A stretch of DNA of 64,000 nucleotides from the NCBI RefSeq assembly GCF_014642635.1, contig NZ_BMIQ01000002.1:744001-808000 (forward strand), given 5' to 3'. This DNA comes from Aureimonas endophytica. Its GTDB lineage: Bacteria > Pseudomonadota > Alphaproteobacteria > Rhizobiales > Rhizobiaceae. Of this stretch, positions 16,871 to 25,381 are shown one piece after another. Numbering within the stretch: the first letter of the stretch is position 1; every line of letters begins with the position of its first letter. Both the position numbers and the translations under genes were made by a program. Under the pieces are notes generated by a model. That model was not told the origin of the DNA and ran no database searches. It saw nothing but the letters and a program-made list of their open reading frames with translations.

Positions 16871-17356
16871 TCACCATCCCGCTCTATCGGCTTCGGCCGT
16901 CGGTTCGGACCCTTCTTCCTGTGCCGTCGAGGGCGGGTTGAAGCGGCCATAGGGGCCGACGTCGATCCGCGACCGGATGACGCGGGCCGGATTGCCCGCG
17001 ACGAGGCTTCGCGCCGGGACGTCCTTCGTCACCACGCTGCCGGCGCCGACCACGCAGCCGTCGCCGATCGTCACGCCCGGCAGCACGATGCTGCGCGCGC
17101 CGATGAAGCAGCATCGCCCGATGCGGGTATGGCCGTAGAGGCGCCGCGTCGTGTCATGCGTGAGGATCGCGGCGTCGAAGGCGATATAGCTCTCCGCCCC
17201 GACATGGATGCCCTGCGGATAGGTGCGGTCGAAGCGCGCCGCGAGGGAGAAGGTCGCCCGCGGATGGATGTCCATGCCCCAGAGGCGTGTCAGATAGAGC
17301 CGCTTCGCTTCAACGAGAACTTCCCTTACGCCAAGAAGGCGGTTCAGACTGGGCAT
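16871..17356 (-). CDS. Hexapeptide-repeat (left-handed beta-helix) acetyltransferase
   Basis: The 161-residue cytosolic acyltransferase of the LbetaH/WcaF-like type shows the repeats [49 protein letters not shown] at about residues 78-128. The catalytic-type histidine is in [17 protein letters not shown]. Such enzymes acetylate sugars from acetyl-CoA during exopolysaccharide or LPS assembly. It has a clear paralog at 49797-50279 (shared [35 protein letters not shown] motifs), so the island carries two versions. It is divergent from the O-antigen ligase-like gene at 17538. The sugar acceptor is unknown. Confidence 0.88.
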   Translation of the reverse strand: MPSLNRLLGVREVLVEAKRLYLTRLWGMDIHPRATFSLAARFDRTYPQGIHVGAESYIAFDAAILTHDTTRRLYGHTRIGRCCFIGARSIVLPGVTIGDGCVVGAGSVVTKDVPARSLVAGNPARVIRSRIDVGPYGRFNPPSTAQEEGSEPTAEADRAGW

Positions 17357-17537
17357 CGGCGGCCTCGCGGAAGATGACGCGCCGCTTCGACGCCCCTCGC
17401 CGGACGGGATATAGTGGAGTCGGGCGTCGCGGCCCGCTCTCCGAAACGGAAGATTGTCGTGGCTTTTACGAAAATCCTATAGGACAAGCCCGACGTCCCG
17501 AGAAAGCGGGCGGGTCGGGTGTCGAGGCGGACGGCGT

Positions 17538-18965
17538 ATGCGGACAGTTGAAGCGCTCTACTTGGAAGAGCGCCCGCGACCTTCGGATGTGTCCTGGCGG
17601 AAGTTCGGGCGTGGCGTCCTGCGTTTCTTTCTGTTCGCGGTGCTGCTGGTCGGGCTCGTGCCCTTCGGTGCCACCGGCCCCTTCGCCATGCCGATCATGG
17701 GCCTGTTCGCGGCGAGCGCCGCGCTTCTCTCGCTGCCGCTCGGCCATCCGGGTCGCCGGACCCGGCTCCTGGAACTGCTCGCCATTCTCGTCGGCGGCGG
17801 CCTTTGCTTCTATGCGATGCTGCAGGCAACGGGCTACGGTGCCGTGCTGGCGCCGCACCCGGTCTGGGCCGAGGCTTCGGCCGTGCTCGGCCGGCCGCTG
17901 GACGCGGTCGCGTCGATCGCGCCGTCGCTGACCTATTCCTCCCTGTCGGTCCTCCTCGCACCCTTTCTCATGTTCGTCGCCGGATTGCGGGCCTGCGGCA
18001 ACGACGAGGACGCGCTCGCGATCCTGCGGGCGCTCGCACTGATCGGCGGCGGCGTCGCCTTTTTCGGCGTCATCCAGTTCGCGGTCGCGCCGTCCTCGCT
18101 GCTTCTTGTGGAAAAGACCGCCTATCTCGACAGTCTCACCGCCGTCTTCGTCAATCGCAACAGCGCGGCGACCTATCTCGGCGGCACGGCGCTCCTGGCG
18201 CTCGCGCTCATCCGCCACGAGCTGCGAGGGATCGGCCTGCGCGCCTCGCTGAGCGCCATCGTCGCGCCGGCGCGGCGGGTGCGCCGCAACTGGTGGCTGC
18301 TCGTCTATCTCGGGGTGCTCGGCTTCGCGCTGCTCGCGCTTCTCCAGACGAAGTCGCGGGCCGGTCTCGCCTGTTCGGGTCTGGGGATCCTCGCCTTCGT
18401 CACCATCGTCGCCTTCCGCAAGGGGCGCCGCCGCGCCGTCCTCGGCTCGTTCGGCGCGCTGATCCTCGGCAGTCTGGCGCTGGGCGCGCTCGTCGCCGTC
18501 TTCGGTCGCCAGACCTGGTACCGCATCGAGGTCAAGGGTCTGGACGACGCGCGTTTCTGCGTCTTCCCGAACATCTGGGAAGCCGCGCGGGCCGCCTGGC
18601 CTGTCGGCACCGGGCTCGGCACGTTCGAACTCGTTTTTCCCGCCTATCGCGATCCGGCCTGCGGCATCTACGAAGTCTGGGACCGGGCCCATAATTTCTT
18701 TCTCGAAGGCATGATCGTCCTGGGGGCCGCCTTCTGGGCCGCCCTGGCCGCGACGCTCGCGATCCTCGTCGGCGTCTTCCTCTTCGGTTTGCGGCGGCGG
18801 CGGCGCCTGCGCTTCGCTCCGGCTCTCGGCCTCGCGATGCTGCTGCTGCTCGTCGCGCATGACACGCTGGACTTCTCGCTGCAGATCCCCGGCATCGCGC
18901 TCAATGCCGCGCTGCTCTTCGCCGCCTGCTGCGCCATCTCGCTCCGCCGCCGAGTCGCGGCTTAG
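17538..18965 (+). CDS. O-antigen ligase / polysaccharide polymerase family membrane protein
   Basis: The 475-residue integral membrane protein has about 10-12 helices. A large periplasmic loop in the C-terminal half carries FPNIWEAARAAWPVGTGLGTFELVFPAYRDPA...VWDRAHNFFLEGMIVLG. The GTGLGTF and HNFFLE motifs are the Wzy_C/O-antigen ligase signature. VFVNRNSAATYLGG resembles the conserved N-x-A-x-x-L region of this superfamily. ATG 17538 is preferred over the ATG-like start at 17454, because the intervening 28 residues are basic and low in character. Members polymerise repeat units or ligate polysaccharide in the periplasm. A second, ExoQ-like member lies at 57725, so their tasks may be divided. 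Confidence 0.85.
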   Translation: MRTVEALYLEERPRPSDVSWRKFGRGVLRFFLFAVLLVGLVPFGATGPFAMPIMGLFAASAALLSLPLGHPGRRTRLLELLAILVGGGLCFYAMLQATGYGAVLAPHPVWAEASAVLGRPLDAVASIAPSLTYSSLSVLLAPFLMFVAGLRACGNDEDALAILRALALIGGGVAFFGVIQFAVAPSSLLLVEKTAYLDSLTAVFVNRNSAATYLGGTALLALALIRHELRGIGLRASLSAIVAPARRVRRNWWLLVYLGVLGFALLALLQTKSRAGLACSGLGILAFVTIVAFRKGRRRAVLGSFGALILGSLALGALVAVFGRQTWYRIEVKGLDDARFCVFPNIWEAARAAWPVGTGLGTFELVFPAYRDPACGIYEVWDRAHNFFLEGMIVLGAAFWAALAATLAILVGVFLFGLRRRRRLRFAPALGLAMLLLLVAHDTLDFSLQIPGIALNAALLFAACCAISLRRRVAA

Positions 18966-19079
18966 TATCCGAAGCAGACAATTCCCTTAAGATTTGTATA
19001 AATGGCGGGGGCCGAATCTTACGTCGCTTCAGGACGGGAGGGCTAGCCTTCCCTCATCGAGTGTTTCGGGCTTGGTGAG

Positions 19080-19697
19080 ATGCCTTGGTCTAAATCAATT
19101 CTGCGCAGTTTCTGCGCCGTCGCGACGTTGCTTCCGCCCACGATCGCGGCAGCCGCGCCTGTCGGCCTGGAAGGGCTGCGCGCGGGACGGAGCCTGATGG
19201 AGGCGAGCCAGCCGACCCTCGCGCCCTTCGCCCATGTCATGTTCTGCAAGCGCAATCCCGCCGACTGCCAGGCGGACGGGCGCGGCGACGTTTCGGTTCA
19301 GGCGACGCCCCAGGCGCTGCAGACGATCCGCGCGATCAACGGCGAGGTCAATCGCGCGATCCGGGCGGTCAACGATCCGCCGGGTCCGCTCGGCGACGTC
19401 TGGACACTTGCGCCGAAGAAGGGGGACTGCGACGATTATGCGGTGACCAAGCGGCATCGCCTGATCGCGGCGGGCATTCCCGTCGCCGCCCTCCGGCTGG
19501 TCGTGGCCCGCACCCGCAGCGGCGAAGGCCATGCCGTGGTGCTGGTGCGCACCAACGACGGCGATCTCGTCCTCGACAATCGGACGAGCAAGATTCGCCC
19601 CTGGGGCGAAACGGATCTTACCCTGATGAAACTGCAGTCGGGCGAGGATCCGCGACGCTGGGTGGCCCCCGATCAGGCGCTCGCGCTGCGACGATAA
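19080..19697 (+). CDS. Bacterial transglutaminase-like cysteine proteinase (BTLCP) family protein
   Basis: The 205-residue exported protein has a signal peptide (SFCAVATLLPPTIAAAAP, residues 10-27). The catalytic triad is visible: Cys117 in KKGDCDDYAV, His151 in EGHAVVLV and Asp166 in LVLDNRTS. This is the BTLCP (DUF920) family, which includes LapG, a periplasmic protease that releases surface adhesins under c-di-GMP control. It lies between the polymerase-like gene and the Wza-like gene, all on the plus strand. A role in processing secreted or outer-membrane partners of the polysaccharide system is inferred. No LapD partner is present in this window. Confidence 0.88.
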   Translation: MPWSKSILRSFCAVATLLPPTIAAAAPVGLEGLRAGRSLMEASQPTLAPFAHVMFCKRNPADCQADGRGDVSVQATPQALQTIRAINGEVNRAIRAVNDPPGPLGDVWTLAPKKGDCDDYAVTKRHRLIAAGIPVAALRLVVARTRSGEGHAVVLVRTNDGDLVLDNRTSKIRPWGETDLTLMKLQSGEDPRRWVAPDQALALRR

Positions 19698-19870
19698 TCT
19701 TCGGTCTTATGACTCAGATGTTGAGCGAAGCCTGGATGCAACGCCGTGTCGTATTTAGGCAACATCCGTTTACCATTTTCGCTAAAATTCGCGGCTTCGG
19801 TTACGAAATCTGACACAATCCAGCTTCGCGACTGCTAAGAGGGCGACACTTAGGGGTTTGAGCGAGCATC

Positions 19871-21070
19871 ATGGTCCTTGTGTCCAAATCTGTCACCGTC
19901 TCGGGTCTCGCCCTGCTGTTAGGGCTGGCGGGCTGCAGCACGCTGCCGCGAGCCGGGCCGGACGAGAGGGCGATCGAGAGTTCCGCCGCCATCAAGGTCG
20001 GCTACGGCCAGGGCGATGCCAAGAAGGTCGGGCTCGACTATGTCCTCGTCGACATGAACCGCCAGCTTCTGCCCTTCTTCCAGACGGCGCCGCGCAGCTC
20101 GATCAGCGAGGGTTTCGGCGGTCGCGGCGGTGCGCCGGACACGGTGATCGGCGTCGGCGACATCGTCCAGGTCTCGATCTTCGAATCGTCCTCGGGCGGT
20201 CTGTTCATTCCGTCCGATGCGGGATCCCGTCCGGGCAACTATATCACCCTTCCGTCGCAGACCGTGGACAGTTCCGGCACGATCTCCGTGCCCTATGCCG
20301 GGCGCATCCGGGTCGTCGGCCGCACCCCGCAGGCCGTGCAGGGTGAAATCGACAACACGCTGGCCAATCGCGCCATCGAGCCGCAGAGCCTCGTGACGAT
20401 CATGGAGAATCGTTCGCGCCAGGTGGCGGTGCTCGGCGACGTGAACCTGCCGGCCAAGCTCGACATTAATCCGGCCGGCGAGCGCGTGCTCGACGTGATC
20501 GCGCGGGCCGGTGGCCTCGCGACCCCGGGCGTCGAGACCTATATCACGATGCAGCGGCGCGGCCGCGAGGCGACCGTTCTCTTCTCCGACCTGATCAAGA
20601 ACGCCAAGGAGAACGTCTTCGTCGCGCCCGGCGATACGATCTATGTCAATCGCGAGCGGCGCACCTATCTCGCCTTCGGCGCCGCCGGCCTCAACGGCCG
20701 CATCGATTTCGAGGAATCGAACCTGACGCTCGGCGAGGCGCTCGGCAAGGCCGGCGGTCTGCTCGACGGCCGGGCCGACCCGGCGCAGGTCTTCCTGTAT
20801 CGCGAGGTCGACCGTTCGACGCTGCGGCAGATGAATGTCGATGTGTCGCGCTACAAGGGCGATCGCATTCCGGTCATCTTCCGGGCCAATCTGCGCGATC
20901 CGGCGATGTTCTTCGTCGTCCAGCGTTTCCCGATGTCCGACAAGGACATTATCTATGTCTCGAACTCCGACTCGACCGAGGTCTCGAAGTTCCTCAGTAT
21001 CATCACCCAGGTGACGGGTTCCGCGTCGACGGTGGCCAGTGACGTTACGGTCACACGGCGCGGGTTTTAA
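19871..21070 (+). CDS. Polysaccharide export outer-membrane lipoprotein (Wza/ExoF-like)
   Basis: The 399-residue lipoprotein has lipobox LAGC with Cys22 after the hydrophobic SGLALLLGLA. The Poly_export domain follows (GVGDIVQVSIFE...GNYITLPSQTVDSSGTISVPYAGRIRVVGRTPQAVQGEIDNTLANRAIEPQSLVTI, about 95-180). SLBB-type repeats come next (RQVAVLGDVNLPAKLDINPAGERVLDVIARAGGLATPGVETYI; RTYLAFGAAGLNGRIDFEESNLTLGEALGKAGGL). Wza-type proteins form the outer-membrane polysaccharide channel. It starts a run wza-like, unknown secreted gene, wzc-like, lipoprotein-like, all on the plus strand with short gaps, probably one operon. A C-terminal amphipathic helix probably spans the outer membrane. Confidence 0.92.
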   Translation: MVLVSKSVTVSGLALLLGLAGCSTLPRAGPDERAIESSAAIKVGYGQGDAKKVGLDYVLVDMNRQLLPFFQTAPRSSISEGFGGRGGAPDTVIGVGDIVQVSIFESSSGGLFIPSDAGSRPGNYITLPSQTVDSSGTISVPYAGRIRVVGRTPQAVQGEIDNTLANRAIEPQSLVTIMENRSRQVAVLGDVNLPAKLDINPAGERVLDVIARAGGLATPGVETYITMQRRGREATVLFSDLIKNAKENVFVAPGDTIYVNRERRTYLAFGAAGLNGRIDFEESNLTLGEALGKAGGLLDGRADPAQVFLYREVDRSTLRQMNVDVSRYKGDRIPVIFRANLRDPAMFFVVQRFPMSDKDIIYVSNSDSTEVSKFLSIITQVTGSASTVASDVTVTRRGF

Positions 21071-21140
21071 CGAGTTCGTCTCGGCTGAGTAGTGGTCGAG
21101 ACAAGTCGCGGTGGTCATATTGCGCCGCGATGGGAAATGG

Positions 21141-22019
21141 ATGGTGTCGATGGTGGGAGACATGGGTCTGCATTCGTGCGTCCGGCATTACCGGTTCGGA
21201 TGTGGTGCCGCACTGGCGCTGATGTTGATGGCGGGAACCGCTCTGGCGCAGGCTCCGGCGCAGCCCGAAGCTGCGGCGCCGAGCTCGGTTCCGATGGCGG
21301 GCGGCGGCGCTCCGGCGGCGAACGATGCCGCCGCCGCGCCGTCGGCCGTTCAGCCGGCTGCGCCGGCCGCCGGCGAATCGGCTGCGGCGGCGCCCGCCGC
21401 CGCCGCGACATCTCCGGCCGATCCGGCGCTGGCCGCGGCGCAGCCGTCGGGCTGTTTCGTGCCTCCGGCCAAGCTTTCGGATCGTGAAGTGTCGGATTTC
21501 CTGGCGCGTCCGGCTTCCGTCTTCGAGGATTACGGCAGCAATACGCTGAGCCTTTCCAATCGTTTCCGCGCGCTGGCCGGTTCCGACCGCCGGACGATCG
21601 ATCCGATTATTGCTCTTGCGAACGGCGCGAGTGCAGTGCAAAAAGCAGCCATCGGGTCTGGTCTCGGTCGCGCCGCATTTGCGTGTTCGAAGGTCGACGC
21701 GGTCTATGCGGCGGATATCCAGTCGAAGGTTGCCGATATTAATCTGCCGGAATTGCTGACGGCCTTCGTGACGGCGTCCAACGACATCCAGGTCGCGGCG
21801 ATCGGTGCCGGCGGGGGTGGGGCGGCGGCAGGCGCCTCGGGCCTTTCCGGGGGTGGTATCGCCGGACCCGGCTCGGCCGGACTCGGCGGCGACGACGTGG
21901 TGCCGACGACTTACAGTCTTCCGGGGCCGCGGAATGCGATCCAGTATATCCGCGTTGGGGACTCGGGCGGCGATTCATCGGATTCGAGCGTTCCGAGTCC
22001 GTCCAGAAGTGGTGGTTAG
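21141..22019 (+). CDS. Unrecognised exported protein, Ala/Pro-rich linker and Gly-rich tail
   Basis: A 292-residue protein from the ATG at 21141. A GTG at 21111 and ATGs at 21150 and 21162 are alternative starts; all precede the signal peptide CGAALALMLMAGTALAQ. After cleavage comes a low-complexity Ala/Pro/Gly stretch of about 75 residues. A folded core follows at about 100-215 (GCFVPPAKLSDREVSDFLARP; LAGSDRRTIDPIIALANGASAVQKAAIGSGLGRAA), and then a Gly/Ser-rich tail. I do not recognise the family. Its place between the Wza-like channel and the Wzc-like kinase suggests a periplasmic or outer-membrane part of the export machine. Two cysteines in the core could form a disulfide. The function is unknown. 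Confidence 0.75.
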   Translation: MVSMVGDMGLHSCVRHYRFGCGAALALMLMAGTALAQAPAQPEAAAPSSVPMAGGGAPAANDAAAAPSAVQPAAPAAGESAAAAPAAAATSPADPALAAAQPSGCFVPPAKLSDREVSDFLARPASVFEDYGSNTLSLSNRFRALAGSDRRTIDPIIALANGASAVQKAAIGSGLGRAAFACSKVDAVYAADIQSKVADINLPELLTAFVTASNDIQVAAIGAGGGGAAAGASGLSGGGIAGPGSAGLGGDDVVPTTYSLPGPRNAIQYIRVGDSGGDSSDSSVPSPSRSGG

Positions 22020-22067
22020 GCCGACGCCCACTGATTAGCGCGTCCGGCAAATGTCCGTAGAGGGTTC

Positions 22068-24371
22068 ATGCTGCAAGACGCGCGATCCGTAGCCAGTCGC
22101 TCCTCTCAGGAAGCGGAGATCGCTGGGCCGGCGAGCCCCGAATTCATCGATTTCGATCGTTTGCTGGCCGCCGTCCGGCGCCAGTGGCGGCTCGTCGCCG
22201 TGCTCGGCCTCATCGGCCTTCTGCTCGGCATCGCCTATGTGATGACGGCCGTGCCCCGCTATACGGCCTCCAGCAACTTGCTGATCGACCAGGGCAGCAA
22301 CCGTATCGTCGACGAACTGTCGACCAGCGGCGGCTCCATCGAGGATGAGTCCGGCATTCTCAGCCAGGTCGAGCTGCTGAAATCCGATCAGATCGGCAAC
22401 AAGGTCATCGACGCCCTGCATCTGACGAGCGACGAGAGCTTCATGCACTCGTCGGTCTCGCTGCTGCGGCGCGTCAAGCTCGCCGTCGTGTCGGTGGTCG
22501 ACATCTCCTCCTGGTTCCGCGCGCCGGAAGAGGAGGCGGACGACGAGGCCGAGAAGCGCCTGACGGCGCTGGCTCTGCTCGGCAACGATCTCGACGTGGC
22601 GCGCGTCGGGCGCTCCTATGTCCTCAGCATCTCCTATACTTCTCCCGATCCGGTGATGGCGGCGCGGGTCGCCCAGGCCTTCGCCAATGCCTATCTCGCC
22701 GACCAGCTGGATTCCAAGTACGAGGCGACGCGCCGGGCCAGCAGCTGGCTGCAGCAGCGCATCGACGAGCTGCGTCAGAAGTCGCTGGAAACCGATCTCG
22801 CCGTGCAGCGCTTCCGGGCGGAGAAGGGCCTGATCGCCGCCGACGGCCGTCTCGTCAGCGACCAGCAGCTGACCGAACTGAACAGCCAGCTGACGCTGGC
22901 CCAGGCCGATGTCGCGACGGCGCGGGCCAAGATGGACCGCATCCAGTCCCTGCTCGAAAGCGGCGACACGAACTCGGTCGTCAACGACGCGCTCGCCAGC
23001 ACCGTGATCAACGAGCTGCGCACCAAATATCTCGATGCCGCCAAGCGCCAGGCCGAGATCTCAAACCGGCTCGGCAACGACCATGCGCAGGCGGTCCGGC
23101 TGCGCGCCGAAATGGAAAACTACAAGCAGCTGATGTTCAGCGAGCTCGGCCGCATCGCCGAAAGCTATCGCAGCGACCTGCAGGTGGCGCAGGCGCGAGA
23201 GGCCGCCGTTCAGCGCAGCGTCGCCGACGCGACGAGCGTCAGCGCCGGCGCCAACGAGACGCAGGTCCAGCTCCGCGAGCTCGAGCGCGAGGCCGAGACC
23301 TATCGCAATCTCTACCAGACCTTCCTCCAGCGCTATCAGGAAGCGGTCCAGCAGCAGTCCTTCCCGATCACCGAGGCGCGGGTCATCACCGATGCCCAGG
23401 TGCCGACCGCTCCGAGCAAGCCGCGCAAGCCGCTCGTGCTGGCCATCTCGCTGTTCATCGGCCTCGCCGCCGGCTCGGCGCTCGGCGCCTTCCGCGAGTT
23501 CCGCGACCGCTTCTTCCGAACGGGCGATCAGGTGCGCGAGGAACTCGGTCTCGCCTATCTCGGCTCCGTGCCGCACGTGAAGGATAAGGCGCTCGCCATC
23601 CCGACGCAGAAGGCCGGGACGGGAACGGAAGCCAGCGACCGCTATCTGCGCGCCAACAACGCGGTGGCCCGCTACGTGCTCGACCATCCGCTCTCGTCCT
23701 TCGCCGAGACGCTGCGCAGCGCCAAGATCGCGGCCGATCTCGCGATCAGCCACCAGAAGAAGATCATCGGCGTCATTTCCGTGCTGCCGAGCGAGGGCAA
23801 GTCGATGATTTCGGCCAATCTCGCCGAACTGATCGCCTCCCACGGCTCCAGCGCCATCCTGATCGACGGCGACATCCGCAACCCCGGTCTGACCCGGGCC
23901 GTCGCCCGTCACGCGACCGCAGGTCTCCTCGAGGCGGTGATGGACGAGCGGCCGCTGAAGGACTGCATTCTCGTCGATCCGGAAACCAAGCTCGCGCTGG
24001 TGCCGGCGGTCGTGAAGCATCGAGTGCCGCACACGGCCGATCTCCTGTCTTCGGTCAACATGACGACGCTTCTCGACGAGGCCAGCAACGCCTTCGACTA
24101 TGTGGTGCTCGACCTGCCCCCGCTCGGACCGGTCGTCGATGTGCGGGCGATCGCGCCGCGGATCGACGCCTTCATCTTCGTGGTGGAATGGGGCAAGACC
24201 GCCCGCCGGGTCGTGCGCTCGACGCTGGCGGCCAATCCGCAGATCGCGGAAAAGACCCTCGGCGTCATCCTCAACAAGGTCGATACCGAGAAGATGAAGC
24301 TCTATCGCGACTTCGGCTCGGACGAATATTACACGTCGCGCTATTCGTCCTACTACCATCAGGGGAAGTGA
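22068..24371 (+). CDS. Polysaccharide co-polymerase with BY-kinase domain (ExoP/Wzc-like)
   Basis: The 767-residue inner-membrane protein controls chain length and export. A Wzz domain starts with helix 1 (RLVAVLGLIGLLLGIAYVMTAV, about residues 42-63). A long periplasmic coiled coil runs from about 230 to 430. Helix 2 (LVLAISLFIGLAAGSALGAF, about 460) is preceded by the Pro-rich PTAPSKPRKP. The cytosolic BY-kinase has Walker A VLPSEGKSM (about 570-578), Walker A' ILIDGDIRNP (about 598) and Walker B VVLDLPPLG (about 680), and ends in a tyrosine cluster EYYTSRYSSYYHQGK for autophosphorylation. Walker A has LPSEGKS instead of the more common xPGEGKS, as in several rhizobial proteins. The next gene starts two bases after the stop. 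Confidence 0.93.
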   Translation: MLQDARSVASRSSQEAEIAGPASPEFIDFDRLLAAVRRQWRLVAVLGLIGLLLGIAYVMTAVPRYTASSNLLIDQGSNRIVDELSTSGGSIEDESGILSQVELLKSDQIGNKVIDALHLTSDESFMHSSVSLLRRVKLAVVSVVDISSWFRAPEEEADDEAEKRLTALALLGNDLDVARVGRSYVLSISYTSPDPVMAARVAQAFANAYLADQLDSKYEATRRASSWLQQRIDELRQKSLETDLAVQRFRAEKGLIAADGRLVSDQQLTELNSQLTLAQADVATARAKMDRIQSLLESGDTNSVVNDALASTVINELRTKYLDAAKRQAEISNRLGNDHAQAVRLRAEMENYKQLMFSELGRIAESYRSDLQVAQAREAAVQRSVADATSVSAGANETQVQLRELEREAETYRNLYQTFLQRYQEAVQQQSFPITEARVITDAQVPTAPSKPRKPLVLAISLFIGLAAGSALGAFREFRDRFFRTGDQVREELGLAYLGSVPHVKDKALAIPTQKAGTGTEASDRYLRANNAVARYVLDHPLSSFAETLRSAKIAADLAISHQKKIIGVISVLPSEGKSMISANLAELIASHGSSAILIDGDIRNPGLTRAVARHATAGLLEAVMDERPLKDCILVDPETKLALVPAVVKHRVPHTADLLSSVNMTTLLDEASNAFDYVVLDLPPLGPVVDVRAIAPRIDAFIFVVEWGKTARRVVRSTLAANPQIAEKTLGVILNKVDTEKMKLYRDFGSDEYYTSRYSSYYHQGK

Positions 24372-24372
24372 C

Positions 24373-25149
24373 CTGCTCCGCTGGCTGACGAGACTGCTCA
24401 CGGGCGCGGCTCTCGCCGCGCTCGGCATCGTCGGATGTCTCGCCTCGGGCCGGCAGTTGCAGGAGGCGGTGGCGGCGGCGCATTTCAGCGGTCTCGCCGC
24501 CCGGATCGAACACGGCGAGCCTTTCAGCGCGGAGACGCTGGCGCGCCGCATTCCGACCGCCTGGACGGCCCTCGATCGGGTCTGTTCCGACGCCGTGGGG
24601 CGGGCCGCCATCACGCTTGCCCTACGCGACATGAACGATCGCAATCCGGCGGCGGATTTCGAGGGCTGGTCGACCGCGCTCGGCGGCACGGAAGCCCTCC
24701 TGCGCCGCATGGCCGCCTGCTCGCCGAGCGACGGCAATGTCTGGGCGCGTCTCGCTCTGATTGAGCGGGTGATCGTCATGCCGATGCCGGTGATCGTCGC
24801 GACGATGCGCCTGTCGGAAAAACTGTCGCCGGCCGAATACGGCCCCTTGCTGGCAAGGCTGGAAGTCGCGCGACTCGCCGATCCGGCCCTCGCGGCGGCG
24901 ACGGCCGAAATCACCGATCGCGATCTCGATCGCTTTCTGGCACAGGCGCCGGCCTACCAGTCGTTGGATAGCTTGCGGTGGCTCCGGGCGCAGCCGCGTT
25001 TCGACTTCGACCGCCGCGTGGCGGCGCTGCCGCCGGAGCGCTACGATACGTTCAAACGGGCCGGCGTCTTCGACGAAGCGAAAAAGGACGAGGGCGACCC
25101 GAAGCTGTTTCAGCTTCCCGAAGCGCCGCCCCCCTGGCTCGGTCCCTGA
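24373..25149 (+). CDS. Unrecognised lipoprotein or membrane-anchored protein, CTG start
   Basis: The region after residue 29 is a clear open frame (helical, Ala/Arg-rich, ending QLPEAPPPWLGP). The nearest conventional start, TTG at 24457, would discard a hydrophobic segment directly upstream in the same frame. Reading from CTG 24373 gives LLRWLTRLLTGAALAALGIVGCLASG, a signal with lipobox IVGC (Cys22). An AGGGGA site at 24361-24366 stands six bases before that CTG, and the CTG follows the wzc-like TGA by one base. I therefore prefer the CTG start and a 258-residue product. It sits at the end of the export operon and probably works at the envelope with the Wza/Wzc-like proteins. No known family was recognised. 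Confidence 0.6.
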   Translation: MLRWLTRLLTGAALAALGIVGCLASGRQLQEAVAAAHFSGLAARIEHGEPFSAETLARRIPTAWTALDRVCSDAVGRAAITLALRDMNDRNPAADFEGWSTALGGTEALLRRMAACSPSDGNVWARLALIERVIVMPMPVIVATMRLSEKLSPAEYGPLLARLEVARLADPALAAATAEITDRDLDRFLAQAPAYQSLDSLRWLRAQPRFDFDRRVAALPPERYDTFKRAGVFDEAKKDEGDPKLFQLPEAPPPWLGP

Positions 25150-25381
25150 GGGCCGGGGCCATCGCGCCTTTCACGGGAGGGGTGTCGGGCGAGCCGGCGA
25201 TCGGCCTTTCCCCCGCGACCCGCCGAAGAAAGCCGATCGGGACGCGGGGCGCATCGGCTTGCGCGCCCGCCGAACATCGTTCCCGGCATCGATGACGTCA
25301 TTCCGCCATGCGGTCGGACGCCGAGCGCTTCGCCCGGCGATCGCGGCGATCAACCGCCGCGGCGCCGACCGTCGCTATGCC

